From the NCBI GenBank assembly GCA_937980645.1, contig CALJPQ010000027.1, forward strand, positions 1 to 64,000: a stretch of DNA of 64,000 nt, in the 5' to 3' direction. The notes under the pieces are model-generated. The model did not search any database and was not told where the DNA came from. It saw only the letters and a list, made by a program, of their open reading frames with translations. How positions within the stretch are numbered: position 1 is the first letter of the stretch; each line of letters starts with the position of its first letter. This document shows positions 23,794 to 31,618 of this stretch, in pieces. The stretch comes from an uncultured Saprospiraceae bacterium (GTDB taxonomy: Bacteria > Bacteroidota > Bacteroidia > Chitinophagales > Saprospiraceae). Both the position numbers and the translations under genes were made by a program.

Positions 23794-25896
23794 ATGAATA
23801 AGATTATGCAAATTAACCTGGGCGGCTATGCTCTGACCATAGACGAAGACGCCTACCTGTTCCTGTCCAATTACTTAGACGACATTCGCCGCCGCCTGAG
23901 CAGCCATGAAGGGCGCGACGAAATCCTGCGCGACATCGAGGCACGCTTAGGCGAGCTCATCAGCAATCGCTTAGGCAGCCGCAACATCGTTTCGCTGGCC
24001 GATGTAGAGGCTGCTACGGAGGTGATGGGCAAGCCCGAAGACTTCGGCGGCGAAGCCAACAGCACCAGCGCCGGCAAGTCGGCTGATACGAAGGCCTTTC
24101 AGACGGGGCGCCGGCTTTACCGCGACGAGAGCGACGCCGTCATCGGGGGCGTTTGCTCAGGTTTGGCCGCCTATTTTGGCCTGAGCGACCCGGTTTGGGT
24201 GCGCCTGATTTTCATTCTACTGGCTTTTATCTCCTTTGGCTTCTGGGTACCGGCCTATGTGCTGCTGTGGCTGTTGGTGCCGCCGGCGCGTACCGCAGCC
24301 GAACGCTTAGCCATGCGCGGCGAAACGCCTAATCTGGAAAACATCGTACGCGAAGTTGAACACGGCGCCGAGCGCTTTGCCCGCCGGGCAGAGGCTTTTG
24401 GCCAGCAAGCAGGCTTCACTTTAGGCACAACGTCTTCCAATCTGGCTTCTGGCTGCGCCACGTTCTTCGCCCGGTTCTTCAAAGGCGCGGCGATTTTTGT
24501 TGCCATTGGCTTAGTGCTGGCCTTAGGCACGGCTTGGGTAATAGGCACAATAGCCTTTTTCAGCGGCCACTCCTACATCTCCTTTCTGAACCCGCTGCCC
24601 ACGGAAGCGGCCTATCTGGGCTTTATCAACCTGTTTTTTGTCGTGGGCATCCCTGTTATAGGGTTGGTTTTGTGGCTTCTGCGCACCATTTTCCACTTTC
24701 AGTCGCCGGCGTGGTTGGGCACAGGCATGACCATAGCATGGGTGCTCAACCTCATTTCGCTGTTCGCTCTGGCCACCTGGGGAGCCAAACAATACAGCGA
24801 GGAAGGCTCGATAAGCCGCACCATAGACCTGAACGCCATGACCTCAGACACGCTCTATGTGCGCTTCGATCCGCAAACCACCTCCCCGGGACGCTGGGAC
24901 GACGACTCCGACCTGAATTTCGATATCCGCAAACGCTCTATTGGCACGCCGCGCATCGAAGTGGCACTGAGCCCGTCCGGGCGCTTCGAAGGCTCCAGCA
25001 CGCTCTACGCACGCGGCCCTTCGCCAGAAGCAGCACAAGAATATGCCAGCCAGATACCCTTCGACGCCACACTCACCGGCAACACACTCACCCTGCCCGG
25101 CCGTATCCAGCCGGGCAAAGGAGGCTGGCGCGTCCAGCGCGCTACCGTGCAACTGCGCGTGCCCGAAGGTAAATACATCGTCTTTGAAAGAGGCGTCCAC
25201 CGCCGCGTGCGGGCCGACTACGCCGACGAAACCTATGTGGCCAAAAACAACCCCGGCAAAGCGTTTCAGATGACACCCGCCGGCCTGACCTGCACCTACT
25301 GCACAGCCGATGACGACGACGATGACCACGACAGTAGCAGCCTGCCAGACCACTTCATCCTGGAAGGCGAGCTGAATGTGGACATCCTGCACGACGAAAC
25401 CTTCGGCATCCATTGCCCAGAGAACACCTCTGACGCTGAGAAAGTCTCGGTGGTGCGTCGCGGAAGCACGCTCATCCTCTCCGCAGCTAAGGGCAAACGC
25501 AGCGGCCCTATTCGCTGCACGGTACACGCGCCAGTCTTCACCAGCCTGGTGGCCAAAGGCCATGGGAGCATCACCATCCAGGGCTTCGAGGAAGGGCGCT
25601 CCTCCATCACTGCTACCGGGCCGGTAAATATCCGCGGCCTGTATAATTCCAGCAACTTGCGCGTAACGCTCAACGACCGGGCTACTGTCGAGCTCCTGGG
25701 TGAAGGCGACAAACTCGAAGCCTTCCTCTCTGGCGCCGCCAAACTGGAAGCCAGTGGCTGGCGCGTCGAAACCGCCAGCATCACCGCAGCCAACAACAGC
25801 GAGGCGCGCATCCAGGCCGACGAGCATGTCCGCGTGCGCTCCGATGCCTCCAGCACCGTGCACACCACCGGCTCGGGAGCCGTCAGCCGGCTCTAA
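23794..25896 (+). CDS. PspC-domain membrane protein with C-terminal DUF2807-like (GIN) domain
   Basis: 700 aa. N-terminal part (MNKIMQINLGGYALTIDEDAY, LSSHEGRDEILRDIEARLGELI) is the conserved cytoplasmic segment seen in Bacteroidota PspC proteins. A PspC domain follows (RRLYRDESDAVIGGVCSGLAAYFGL, about 105-165), then further transmembrane helices to about 335, and a C-terminal beta-helix resembling DUF2807/GIN (GHGSITIQGF, ITATGPVNIRGL, LSGAAKLEASGW). An acidic run DDDDDDHD occurs about residue 510. Probably an envelope-stress sensor paired with PadR. Alternative start at 23731 would overlap padR; 23794 fits the family better. Confidence 0.85.
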   Translation: MNKIMQINLGGYALTIDEDAYLFLSNYLDDIRRRLSSHEGRDEILRDIEARLGELISNRLGSRNIVSLADVEAATEVMGKPEDFGGEANSTSAGKSADTKAFQTGRRLYRDESDAVIGGVCSGLAAYFGLSDPVWVRLIFILLAFISFGFWVPAYVLLWLLVPPARTAAERLAMRGETPNLENIVREVEHGAERFARRAEAFGQQAGFTLGTTSSNLASGCATFFARFFKGAAIFVAIGLVLALGTAWVIGTIAFFSGHSYISFLNPLPTEAAYLGFINLFFVVGIPVIGLVLWLLRTIFHFQSPAWLGTGMTIAWVLNLISLFALATWGAKQYSEEGSISRTIDLNAMTSDTLYVRFDPQTTSPGRWDDDSDLNFDIRKRSIGTPRIEVALSPSGRFEGSSTLYARGPSPEAAQEYASQIPFDATLTGNTLTLPGRIQPGKGGWRVQRATVQLRVPEGKYIVFERGVHRRVRADYADETYVAKNNPGKAFQMTPAGLTCTYCTADDDDDDHDSSSLPDHFILEGELNVDILHDETFGIHCPENTSDAEKVSVVRRGSTLILSAAKGKRSGPIRCTVHAPVFTSLVAKGHGSITIQGFEEGRSSITATGPVNIRGLYNSSNLRVTLNDRATVELLGEGDKLEAFLSGAAKLEASGWRVETASITAANNSEARIQADEHVRVRSDASSTVHTTGSGAVSRL

Positions 25897-26037
25897 GGCA
25901 AAATTTTTGAGGGCCTGAGTGCAAAAATAAACCGGCGGGGGATGGCTTTGTTTTGTAGTCGTTCCTCGTCGGTTTCTTTTTGGGCTTTTAGCAAAAGGCC
26001 ACGGGGGGCGGCCAAACAAGTTTGGCAGTTACGGGAT

Positions 26038-26769
26038 ATGCCTACTATCTGGTACGATAGCGCAGTGGTGCGCATTGAGCAGGCGACGCCTGCAGTTCGG
26101 CGTTTTTGGCTGGCCATGCAAAGTGGCCCGCGTCCGCCATTCAAGGCAGGGCAGTTCATCACGTTTGATTTGCCTATTGGCGAAAAGCGCCTCCAGCGCT
26201 GGCGCAGCTACTCAATTGCCAACGCGCCGGGCGATGACCCAGACCTCATCGAGCTCTGCATTGTGCGGGCGCCCAACGGGCTGGCGACGCGCTACTTTTT
26301 CGAGGAGGTGCAGGTAGGCACGGTGCTGCGCTGGAAAGGGCCAGAAGGCACCTTTTGCCTGCCCGATACCCTCGAAGACCGGGACTTGGTCATGGTCTGC
26401 ACTGGCACAGGCGTGGCGCCATTTCGCAGTATGCTGCGCGACCTGCAACACACGGGCCGTCCACACCGCAACATCCACCTCATCTTCGGCACGCGCACGG
26501 AGCAGGACATTCTTTACCGCAATGAGTTTGAAGCGCTGACGCGCACCATGCCGGGCTTCCGCTACGACGTAGCCCTGTCGCGCCAGCCCGATTGGCCCGG
26601 CTACCGCGGCTATGTGCACCAGGTCTATCTGGAACACTACGCCCAAAAACGAGACGATGTGCTCTTCTACCTCTGCGGCTGGAGCAATATGATTGACGAA
26701 GCCGTAGCCAACCTGCTGCTCAAATTGGGCTACGACCGCAAGCAAATCCTCTACGAACTTTACGGCTGA
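26038..26769 (+). CDS. Ferredoxin--NADP(+) reductase-like flavoprotein
   Basis: 243 aa. FAD-binding beta-barrel motif LQRWRSYSIANAP (RxYS), then the NAD(P)-binding half with VMVCTGTGVAPFRSMLRDL, IHLIFGTRTEQDILYRNEFE and the C-terminal FYLCGWSNMIDEA. Plant-type FNR family; it moves electrons between NADPH and an iron-sulphur protein or related acceptor. No 2Fe-2S domain is fused. ATG at 26038 gives MPTIWYDSAVV; the upstream frame is not conserved-looking. Confidence 0.85.
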   Translation: MPTIWYDSAVVRIEQATPAVRRFWLAMQSGPRPPFKAGQFITFDLPIGEKRLQRWRSYSIANAPGDDPDLIELCIVRAPNGLATRYFFEEVQVGTVLRWKGPEGTFCLPDTLEDRDLVMVCTGTGVAPFRSMLRDLQHTGRPHRNIHLIFGTRTEQDILYRNEFEALTRTMPGFRYDVALSRQPDWPGYRGYVHQVYLEHYAQKRDDVLFYLCGWSNMIDEAVANLLLKLGYDRKQILYELYG

Positions 26770-26796
26770 GGCAAGGCTAAAAGCAGCAGCAACGCG

Positions 26797-27480
26797 CTAC
26801 CTGCGTACAATCTCTAGCGCCTGGAAGGCGCGCTGCTGAGCGTCTTCCAACACGAGGATGTAGTTGCCTTTAGGCTGCCCGACCAGCGAATAGTACTGCC
26901 CCGGTGCGGAGATGAAGCGCGCCACCTCACGACCATCCAGAGCCAGCACACGCACGGCGCGTACGTCGTCGGCGTTGGCCAGCCAGAAGCCATCTGTTGT
27001 CGGGTTCGGATAGGCCTTGACCACCGCTGGCGGTAGCGGGTTTTCCGTATTCGACAGCGGCGAGGTGAACAGGAAGGTAACCACCACGCTGTCGGCGGGT
27101 TGGTTTTCGTTGTTCAGCTTCAGCCGGATGACTGCCTCGGCGCCCAGAATAGTATCGTAGTTGAGGAAGTGCATGATGATGGTACCCGACTGATTGGGCT
27201 GCATGTCGAAGGTCTGTGTGCTGACAAAAGGCGTATAGCACACATTGAGATCGCATACTTGCGACTGGCAGCCGGGCGTAATTTTTACTTCGGTGCGCGT
27301 CCACCGAATGCGCTGCATCTGGTTAGTGCGATTGGTGATTTCAACATGACCCTCTACGTCTTGTTCGGTGTGTGGGGCGATGGTCCATACCTCCGTAGCG
27401 CTGACGCGGAAAGTAGATTGCGCAAAAAGCGCCGAAGCGGACAGTAGAAAGAGCGCGAGGCAGGTAGCAATGTGTTTCAT
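26797..27480 (-). CDS. Small secreted protein with T9SS type A sorting domain
   Basis: 227 aa. Signal peptide (MKHIATCLALFLLSASALFAQ), an immunoglobulin-like beta domain with three cysteines near CQSQVCDLNVC, and a C-terminal sorting domain beginning VVKAYPNPTTDGFWL and ending ALEIVRR. T9SS cargo; function unknown. Divergent from the thioredoxin-like cargo gene at 27579, 98 bp away, so the two may share control. Confidence 0.78.
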   Translation of the reverse strand: MKHIATCLALFLLSASALFAQSTFRVSATEVWTIAPHTEQDVEGHVEITNRTNQMQRIRWTRTEVKITPGCQSQVCDLNVCYTPFVSTQTFDMQPNQSGTIIMHFLNYDTILGAEAVIRLKLNNENQPADSVVVTFLFTSPLSNTENPLPPAVVKAYPNPTTDGFWLANADDVRAVRVLALDGREVARFISAPGQYYSLVGQPKGNYILVLEDAQQRAFQALEIVRR

Positions 27481-27551
27481 AAAATGTCCTGAATTAGCAA
27501 TTGCGTGAAATAAACTGGACAAATGTAGGGCAGTGGGCACTTTTGCAGAGG

Positions 27552-27559
27552 TACTTTTG
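27552..27559 (+). promoter_or_regulatory. Promoter -7 element (TACTTTTG)
   Basis: TAnnTTTG match 19 nt before the first ATG of the next gene. A purine-rich AAGGAG follows at about 27570, one of few plausible Shine-Dalgarno sites in the window. Confidence 0.45.
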
Positions 27560-27578
27560 TCGGTGCTGAAGGAGAAAA

Positions 27579-29144
27579 ATGCTGTTTTGTATGCTATTAG
27601 CACAAAAAATGAGGGTCTGTCTGCTAGCTTTGGCCTTTCCAATGCTGGTGCTGACGGCAGCGCGCGCTCAATCGCCCTTTGAGGCAGAGGGCTTCACGGC
27701 CACCGATCTGCAAGGGCGCACCTGGAAGCTCGACAGCCTGCTCAATGCCGGCAAGAGCGTAGTGCTCCATTTCATGGCTACCCATTGCCTGCCCTGCTGG
27801 GCCTACCACCAGGGTAAGGCCCTGCAGACCCTCTACCAGCAACACGGGCCGGACGGCACCGACAGAGTCAGGGTCTTCTTAGTCGAAAGCGACCCGGCCA
27901 CCAATGCCAGCTGCCTGAGCGGAATGTCGGGCTGCAACCACTTCACGCCGGGCAACTGGACATCGGGCACAGCCTACCCTATCCTCAACGACCACTCCAT
28001 AGCCGCTCAATACAGCATAACGGAATACCCGACGCTGGTGCTCATTTGCCCCACGCGCAAAGGCTACACCCTGCGCCTGATGAGCGCTAGCAACCTGGCG
28101 GAACAAATAGAAACCTGCCCGGTCGCCTTCGGGCAATACAACGCCGCCCTATTCGACCTGGAGCCAGGCACGCCCTGGAGCGATGTGTGCCGCTCCCTCG
28201 AACTGACGCCACGCATACGATTGGTAAATCTGGGCCAAAAACCACTTGTACAGGCCACCGTGGGCATGTTCTGGAACGACAACCCGATACACAGCATTGC
28301 CTGGCAGGGCCACCTAGACACCTACCACGAAACAACGCTAACACTCGCCCCGCTAACGCACCACGAAGCCGGTACGCTGCGCGTGCAAATCCTACAAATC
28401 AACGATGGCGCCACCGACGAAGACCTCTCAAACAACAACCTCGCCCTGCCCTTCCCAACAGCCCCCCACGAACCGGGCATGGCTTTCCTGCTGAAAATCC
28501 GCACCGACCAGTTTGGCGCCGAAACCTATTGGGAACTGCGCAACGAACAGGGTCTGCTCCTCGACTTCGGCGGCAACCAGACCGTCGGCCCCCATGGCGG
28601 CGGATTGTTCACGGCCATTACCAGCGGCCCAGGCGCCTACGGCAACAACACCACCATCTACGATACCCTTTATTTGCCCGAACCGGGCTGCTATTCGCTC
28701 CACTTTGTGGACGCTTACGGCGACGGCATGTGCTGCGCCAACGGACAGGGATACTTCCAACTGTATCGGCTTCAGCACCCGCTGGAGGCCCCCATCCTTT
28801 CGGGCGGCACCTTCCAGGACTACGAACGCCGCCGCTTCAACACCGACCCGCGCGTAAGCGTGAACCAACCCGACGCCTCAGTACACGCCGCGGCCCGCCT
28901 GTGGCCCAATCCTGCTGCCGAAGTCCTGAATGTGGAATTATCCTGGCCCACAAGCGACCTCTTGTGGATCGAAATCACGAATTTGCTCGGTCAACGAATA
29001 GGCCCCGCGCAAAAACTGCAAGCAACCGCTGAAGTGCCACTCACAACTGCTATCGAAACAACCACACTGCCAGCGGGTCTATATTGGCTCTGCGTGCGCG
29101 GCCAACGAGAGACCTTTACCCGTAAGTTCATCATCACCCACTGA
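27579..29144 (+). CDS. Secreted thioredoxin-fold protein with T9SS type A sorting domain
   Basis: 521 aa. Signal peptide (LALAFPMLVLTAARAQ); ATG at 27609 is an alternative start. Residues about 38-165 form a thioredoxin-like domain with VVLHFMATHCLPCWAYHQG (CLPC active site) and ITEYPTLVLICP (cis-Pro). A long beta-rich middle includes GNNTTIYDTLYLPEPGCYSLHFVDAYGDGMCC, a segment of a type common in secreted Bacteroidota proteins. The end is a type A sorting domain (LWPNPAAEVLNVELSW, ITNLLGQRI, LPAGLYWLCV). A cell-surface or extracellular disulphide-active protein is inferred. Confidence 0.8.
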   Translation: MLFCMLLAQKMRVCLLALAFPMLVLTAARAQSPFEAEGFTATDLQGRTWKLDSLLNAGKSVVLHFMATHCLPCWAYHQGKALQTLYQQHGPDGTDRVRVFLVESDPATNASCLSGMSGCNHFTPGNWTSGTAYPILNDHSIAAQYSITEYPTLVLICPTRKGYTLRLMSASNLAEQIETCPVAFGQYNAALFDLEPGTPWSDVCRSLELTPRIRLVNLGQKPLVQATVGMFWNDNPIHSIAWQGHLDTYHETTLTLAPLTHHEAGTLRVQILQINDGATDEDLSNNNLALPFPTAPHEPGMAFLLKIRTDQFGAETYWELRNEQGLLLDFGGNQTVGPHGGGLFTAITSGPGAYGNNTTIYDTLYLPEPGCYSLHFVDAYGDGMCCANGQGYFQLYRLQHPLEAPILSGGTFQDYERRRFNTDPRVSVNQPDASVHAAARLWPNPAAEVLNVELSWPTSDLLWIEITNLLGQRIGPAQKLQATAEVPLTTAIETTTLPAGLYWLCVRGQRETFTRKFIITH

Positions 29145-29206
29145 GCACACTCACAGCCTCGTCGGAGGCGCCCGTCCCGCACGCCCTATTCCCCTGGCTT
29201 CGCTCT

Positions 29207-29214
29207 TACCTTTG
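29207..29214 (+). promoter_or_regulatory. Promoter -7 element (TACCTTTG) of thrB
   Basis: Perfect TAnnTTTG, 62 nt before the GTG start of thrB. Confidence 0.45.
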
Positions 29215-29276
29215 CGCCTGACTGCTCTGGCTTTGCCAGGCTAAAACTTTTTTTTTGAATAAAACACCGTCATACT

Positions 29277-30203
29277 GTGGGCATCAAAGTATTTGCACCG
29301 GCCTCTATTGGCAATGTTGGCGTGGGCTTCGACGTGTTGGGCCTGGCTTTGGAGCGCCCGGGCGATGAGGTCATTGTGCGCAAAAGCACCGCGCCCGGCC
29401 TGCGCATCACCAAAATTACCGGGCACGGCGGTAAGCTGCCCTATGCCGTTGAGAAGAACACGGCGGGCGTGGCAGCCCTGCGTCTGCTGGAGCATCTGGG
29501 CGCTACGGACGCAGGCATCGAACTGGAAATCCACAAAAAAATGCCGTTGGGCAGTGGTCTGGGCAGCAGCGCTGCCAGTGCAGCTGCGGCAGTATTGGCC
29601 GTGAGCGAATTGCTGCGCACGGGCATGAGCAAGCGCGATCTGCTGCCCTTTGCCTGCCTGGGCGAGCAGGTAGCTTCGGGCGGCTTCCACGCCGATAACG
29701 TAGCGCCCTCGCTACTGGGCGGTATCGTATTGGTATGCAGCAACGATCCTTTGGACGTTCATCGCCTGCATGCACCTGGCGGGCTGTACGTTGCGGTCGT
29801 GTACCCGCACATTCAGGTGCTCACGCGCGAAGCTCGGGCGGTGCTTAGCCCCCACGTGCCGCTGCCCAACCATGTGCGGCAGAGCGCCTGCCTGGCCGGC
29901 TTCGTCGTCGGCTGCTTCACGTCCGACCTTGACCTCATCGGGCGCTGCCTGCAAGATGTCGTCATCGAGCCGCAGCGGGCACATCTCATTCCCGGCTTTT
30001 ATGACGTGAAAGCCGCCGCTTTGGAGGCAGGTGCGCTGGGGTGCAGCATTTCTGGCGCAGGGCCGTCAGTTTTTGCTCTGTGTTCCAATAGCCTCATCGC
30101 CGAAAACGCCGGAACAGGTATGCAGGAAGCCTTCCGGCAGCATAGCATCGCCAGCGACCTGTATCTGTCAAAAGTAAATCCAGAAGGAGCCGTCGTGTGC
30201 TGA
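29277..30203 (+). CDS. thrB: Homoserine kinase
   Basis: 308 aa, GHMP kinase. The ATP-binding motif is HKKMPLGSGLGSSAASAAAAVLAV (about residue 83-106); the N-terminus IKVFAPASIGNVGVGFDVLGLAL and the C-terminal GALGCSISGAGPSVFAL are typical of ThrB. It phosphorylates homoserine in threonine synthesis. Start is GTG at 29277, in line with the family (a short residue lead before KVFAPAS). thrA and thrC are not adjacent in the window, unlike the usual operon. Confidence 0.93.
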   Translation: MGIKVFAPASIGNVGVGFDVLGLALERPGDEVIVRKSTAPGLRITKITGHGGKLPYAVEKNTAGVAALRLLEHLGATDAGIELEIHKKMPLGSGLGSSAASAAAAVLAVSELLRTGMSKRDLLPFACLGEQVASGGFHADNVAPSLLGGIVLVCSNDPLDVHRLHAPGGLYVAVVYPHIQVLTREARAVLSPHVPLPNHVRQSACLAGFVVGCFTSDLDLIGRCLQDVVIEPQRAHLIPGFYDVKAAALEAGALGCSISGAGPSVFALCSNSLIAENAGTGMQEAFRQHSIASDLYLSKVNPEGAVVC

Positions 30204-30250
30204 AAACGTACCCGAAATCATGCCCTGCAAAAGCGGGATGAAAAAAACCA

Positions 30251-30282
30251 TTGCCGGGCCGTTGACTGATTTCGTAATTTTG
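30251..30282 (+). promoter_or_regulatory. Promoter with TTG and TAATTTTG boxes
   Basis: TTG at 30251-30253, 21 bp spacer, TAATTTTG at 30275-30282, 84 nt before the next ATG. Confidence 0.5.
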
Positions 30283-30366
30283 GGCCGATTATTGCTGCTT
30301 TTCAGCCGTTACTCCGGCTTTTGGTACTGAAAAGCCTTTTTTGAAGTTCACCAACCACGTCCCTCC

Positions 30367-31566
30367 ATGAGCAGATTACGACACCTTTTTCCCCTGGCCC
30401 TTTTTGGCTTTTGGGCATTCATGCCCTTGGTTGCCTCTGCTGCCACGAAAACCGAACAGGTGGAGCAGTATTTGGGCACCGAACGCTACAAGCGCGAGCG
30501 CCCGGTAGGCATTGTGAAATTCGTCTTTCAGCGTGCCGTGCTCAAGCGCCAAGGCGATGGTAAAAAGACCTACGAGCAGCTCCTCACCAGCGAGCCGGGC
30601 TTCTCCAACCGCGATAACGCCGGCCGCCTGAAGGCCATTCAAATTGTCCATAACGGCGAGACCATCGTGGTAGAGCCAGAGTCCGTTCGGCTGGCGCGCA
30701 AAAAGGAGCAGGAAGAAGCCGCCGCGCGCGCCCGAGAAGAGCGACGCCACAAGAAGCAAAATACGGCGCCCCCTTCCGCCACAAAGGCAGACAGGGCTGC
30801 TGCGGCGCCTCGCCCAGAAAAACCGATTGCCGTAACGCCGCGCATAGAAAAGCCTGTCGCCGAAAAACCCGTAGAGGTGTCGGGCCCCTCAGCCACACGC
30901 GCCAAACCCTTGCGCCCCGCCGGCGATAAGCGCGAAACACCGCCCGCGGCAACACCGCTCGCAGCGGAGCGGACGCCCAAAGGCGCCACTGCCGACCCAA
31001 CACCGGTTGCGTACAGCGCCCCCTCAGCAGCAGAGGCAGCCCCCCTGCTCATCAGCGACCCCGTACGCCCGCGCCAGAACATACCGCCGCGCCCGGGTTC
31101 CGAAAACAAAGGCATCAGCCTGCCCGACTCCCTGACGGTGGTGCGCAACATTGAGGAAGCGAAAGAGCAGATCACCACCTGGAAAGGCCGCCTGTGGCAA
31201 ACCATCAAACCGGCCTGGGAATTTGTCATGTGGCTGTTCAGCAGCCTCATCGTCATCCTGATCTGCTTTGCGGGCATCTGCCGCTATGTGGCCAAAACAG
31301 CCGCTTCGGAAAGCCTCATCAGCGCATACGGGCGCATCATCGTGGGGCGCTGGATTGTGTCGGCCCACCAGAATGCGGCAGCCATGCTGCTGGTCATCAC
31401 CTGGATCATCGCCATCGTGCTGCTGCTCGATGTGTTCATGTGGTTAGTCTATCTGAACCTGCCCATCTGGACGCTGCTCATCATCTGGTTCCCGGCGCTG
31501 TGGGTGGCTGAAAAGATCACCAGCTGGATCGTGCCCAACATCCCTATCGCCGACGGGCGGCATTGA
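30367..31566 (+). CDS. Uncharacterised exported membrane protein with Ala/Pro/Lys-rich linker
   Basis: 399 aa. Signal peptide (FGFWAFMPLVASAA), a globular part to about residue 110, a low-complexity basic Ala/Pro/Glu-rich stretch (about 112-235), and three hydrophobic helices at the C-terminus (MWLFSSLIVILICFAGICRYV, AAMLLVITWIIAIVLLLDVFMWLVYL and WTLLIIWFPALWVA). I recognise no family. The next gene, 52 bp downstream, encodes an Omp85-type barrel, so the pair may bridge the inner and outer membranes; this is inference. Confidence 0.7.
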   Translation: MSRLRHLFPLALFGFWAFMPLVASAATKTEQVEQYLGTERYKRERPVGIVKFVFQRAVLKRQGDGKKTYEQLLTSEPGFSNRDNAGRLKAIQIVHNGETIVVEPESVRLARKKEQEEAAARAREERRHKKQNTAPPSATKADRAAAAPRPEKPIAVTPRIEKPVAEKPVEVSGPSATRAKPLRPAGDKRETPPAATPLAAERTPKGATADPTPVAYSAPSAAEAAPLLISDPVRPRQNIPPRPGSENKGISLPDSLTVVRNIEEAKEQITTWKGRLWQTIKPAWEFVMWLFSSLIVILICFAGICRYVAKTAASESLISAYGRIIVGRWIVSAHQNAAAMLLVITWIIAIVLLLDVFMWLVYLNLPIWTLLIIWFPALWVAEKITSWIVPNIPIADGRH

Positions 31567-31618
31567 GCAGACGAAGCCCATCCAACCTGTCGGGGCTGCG
31601 CGGCGTCTTGAACGCGCC

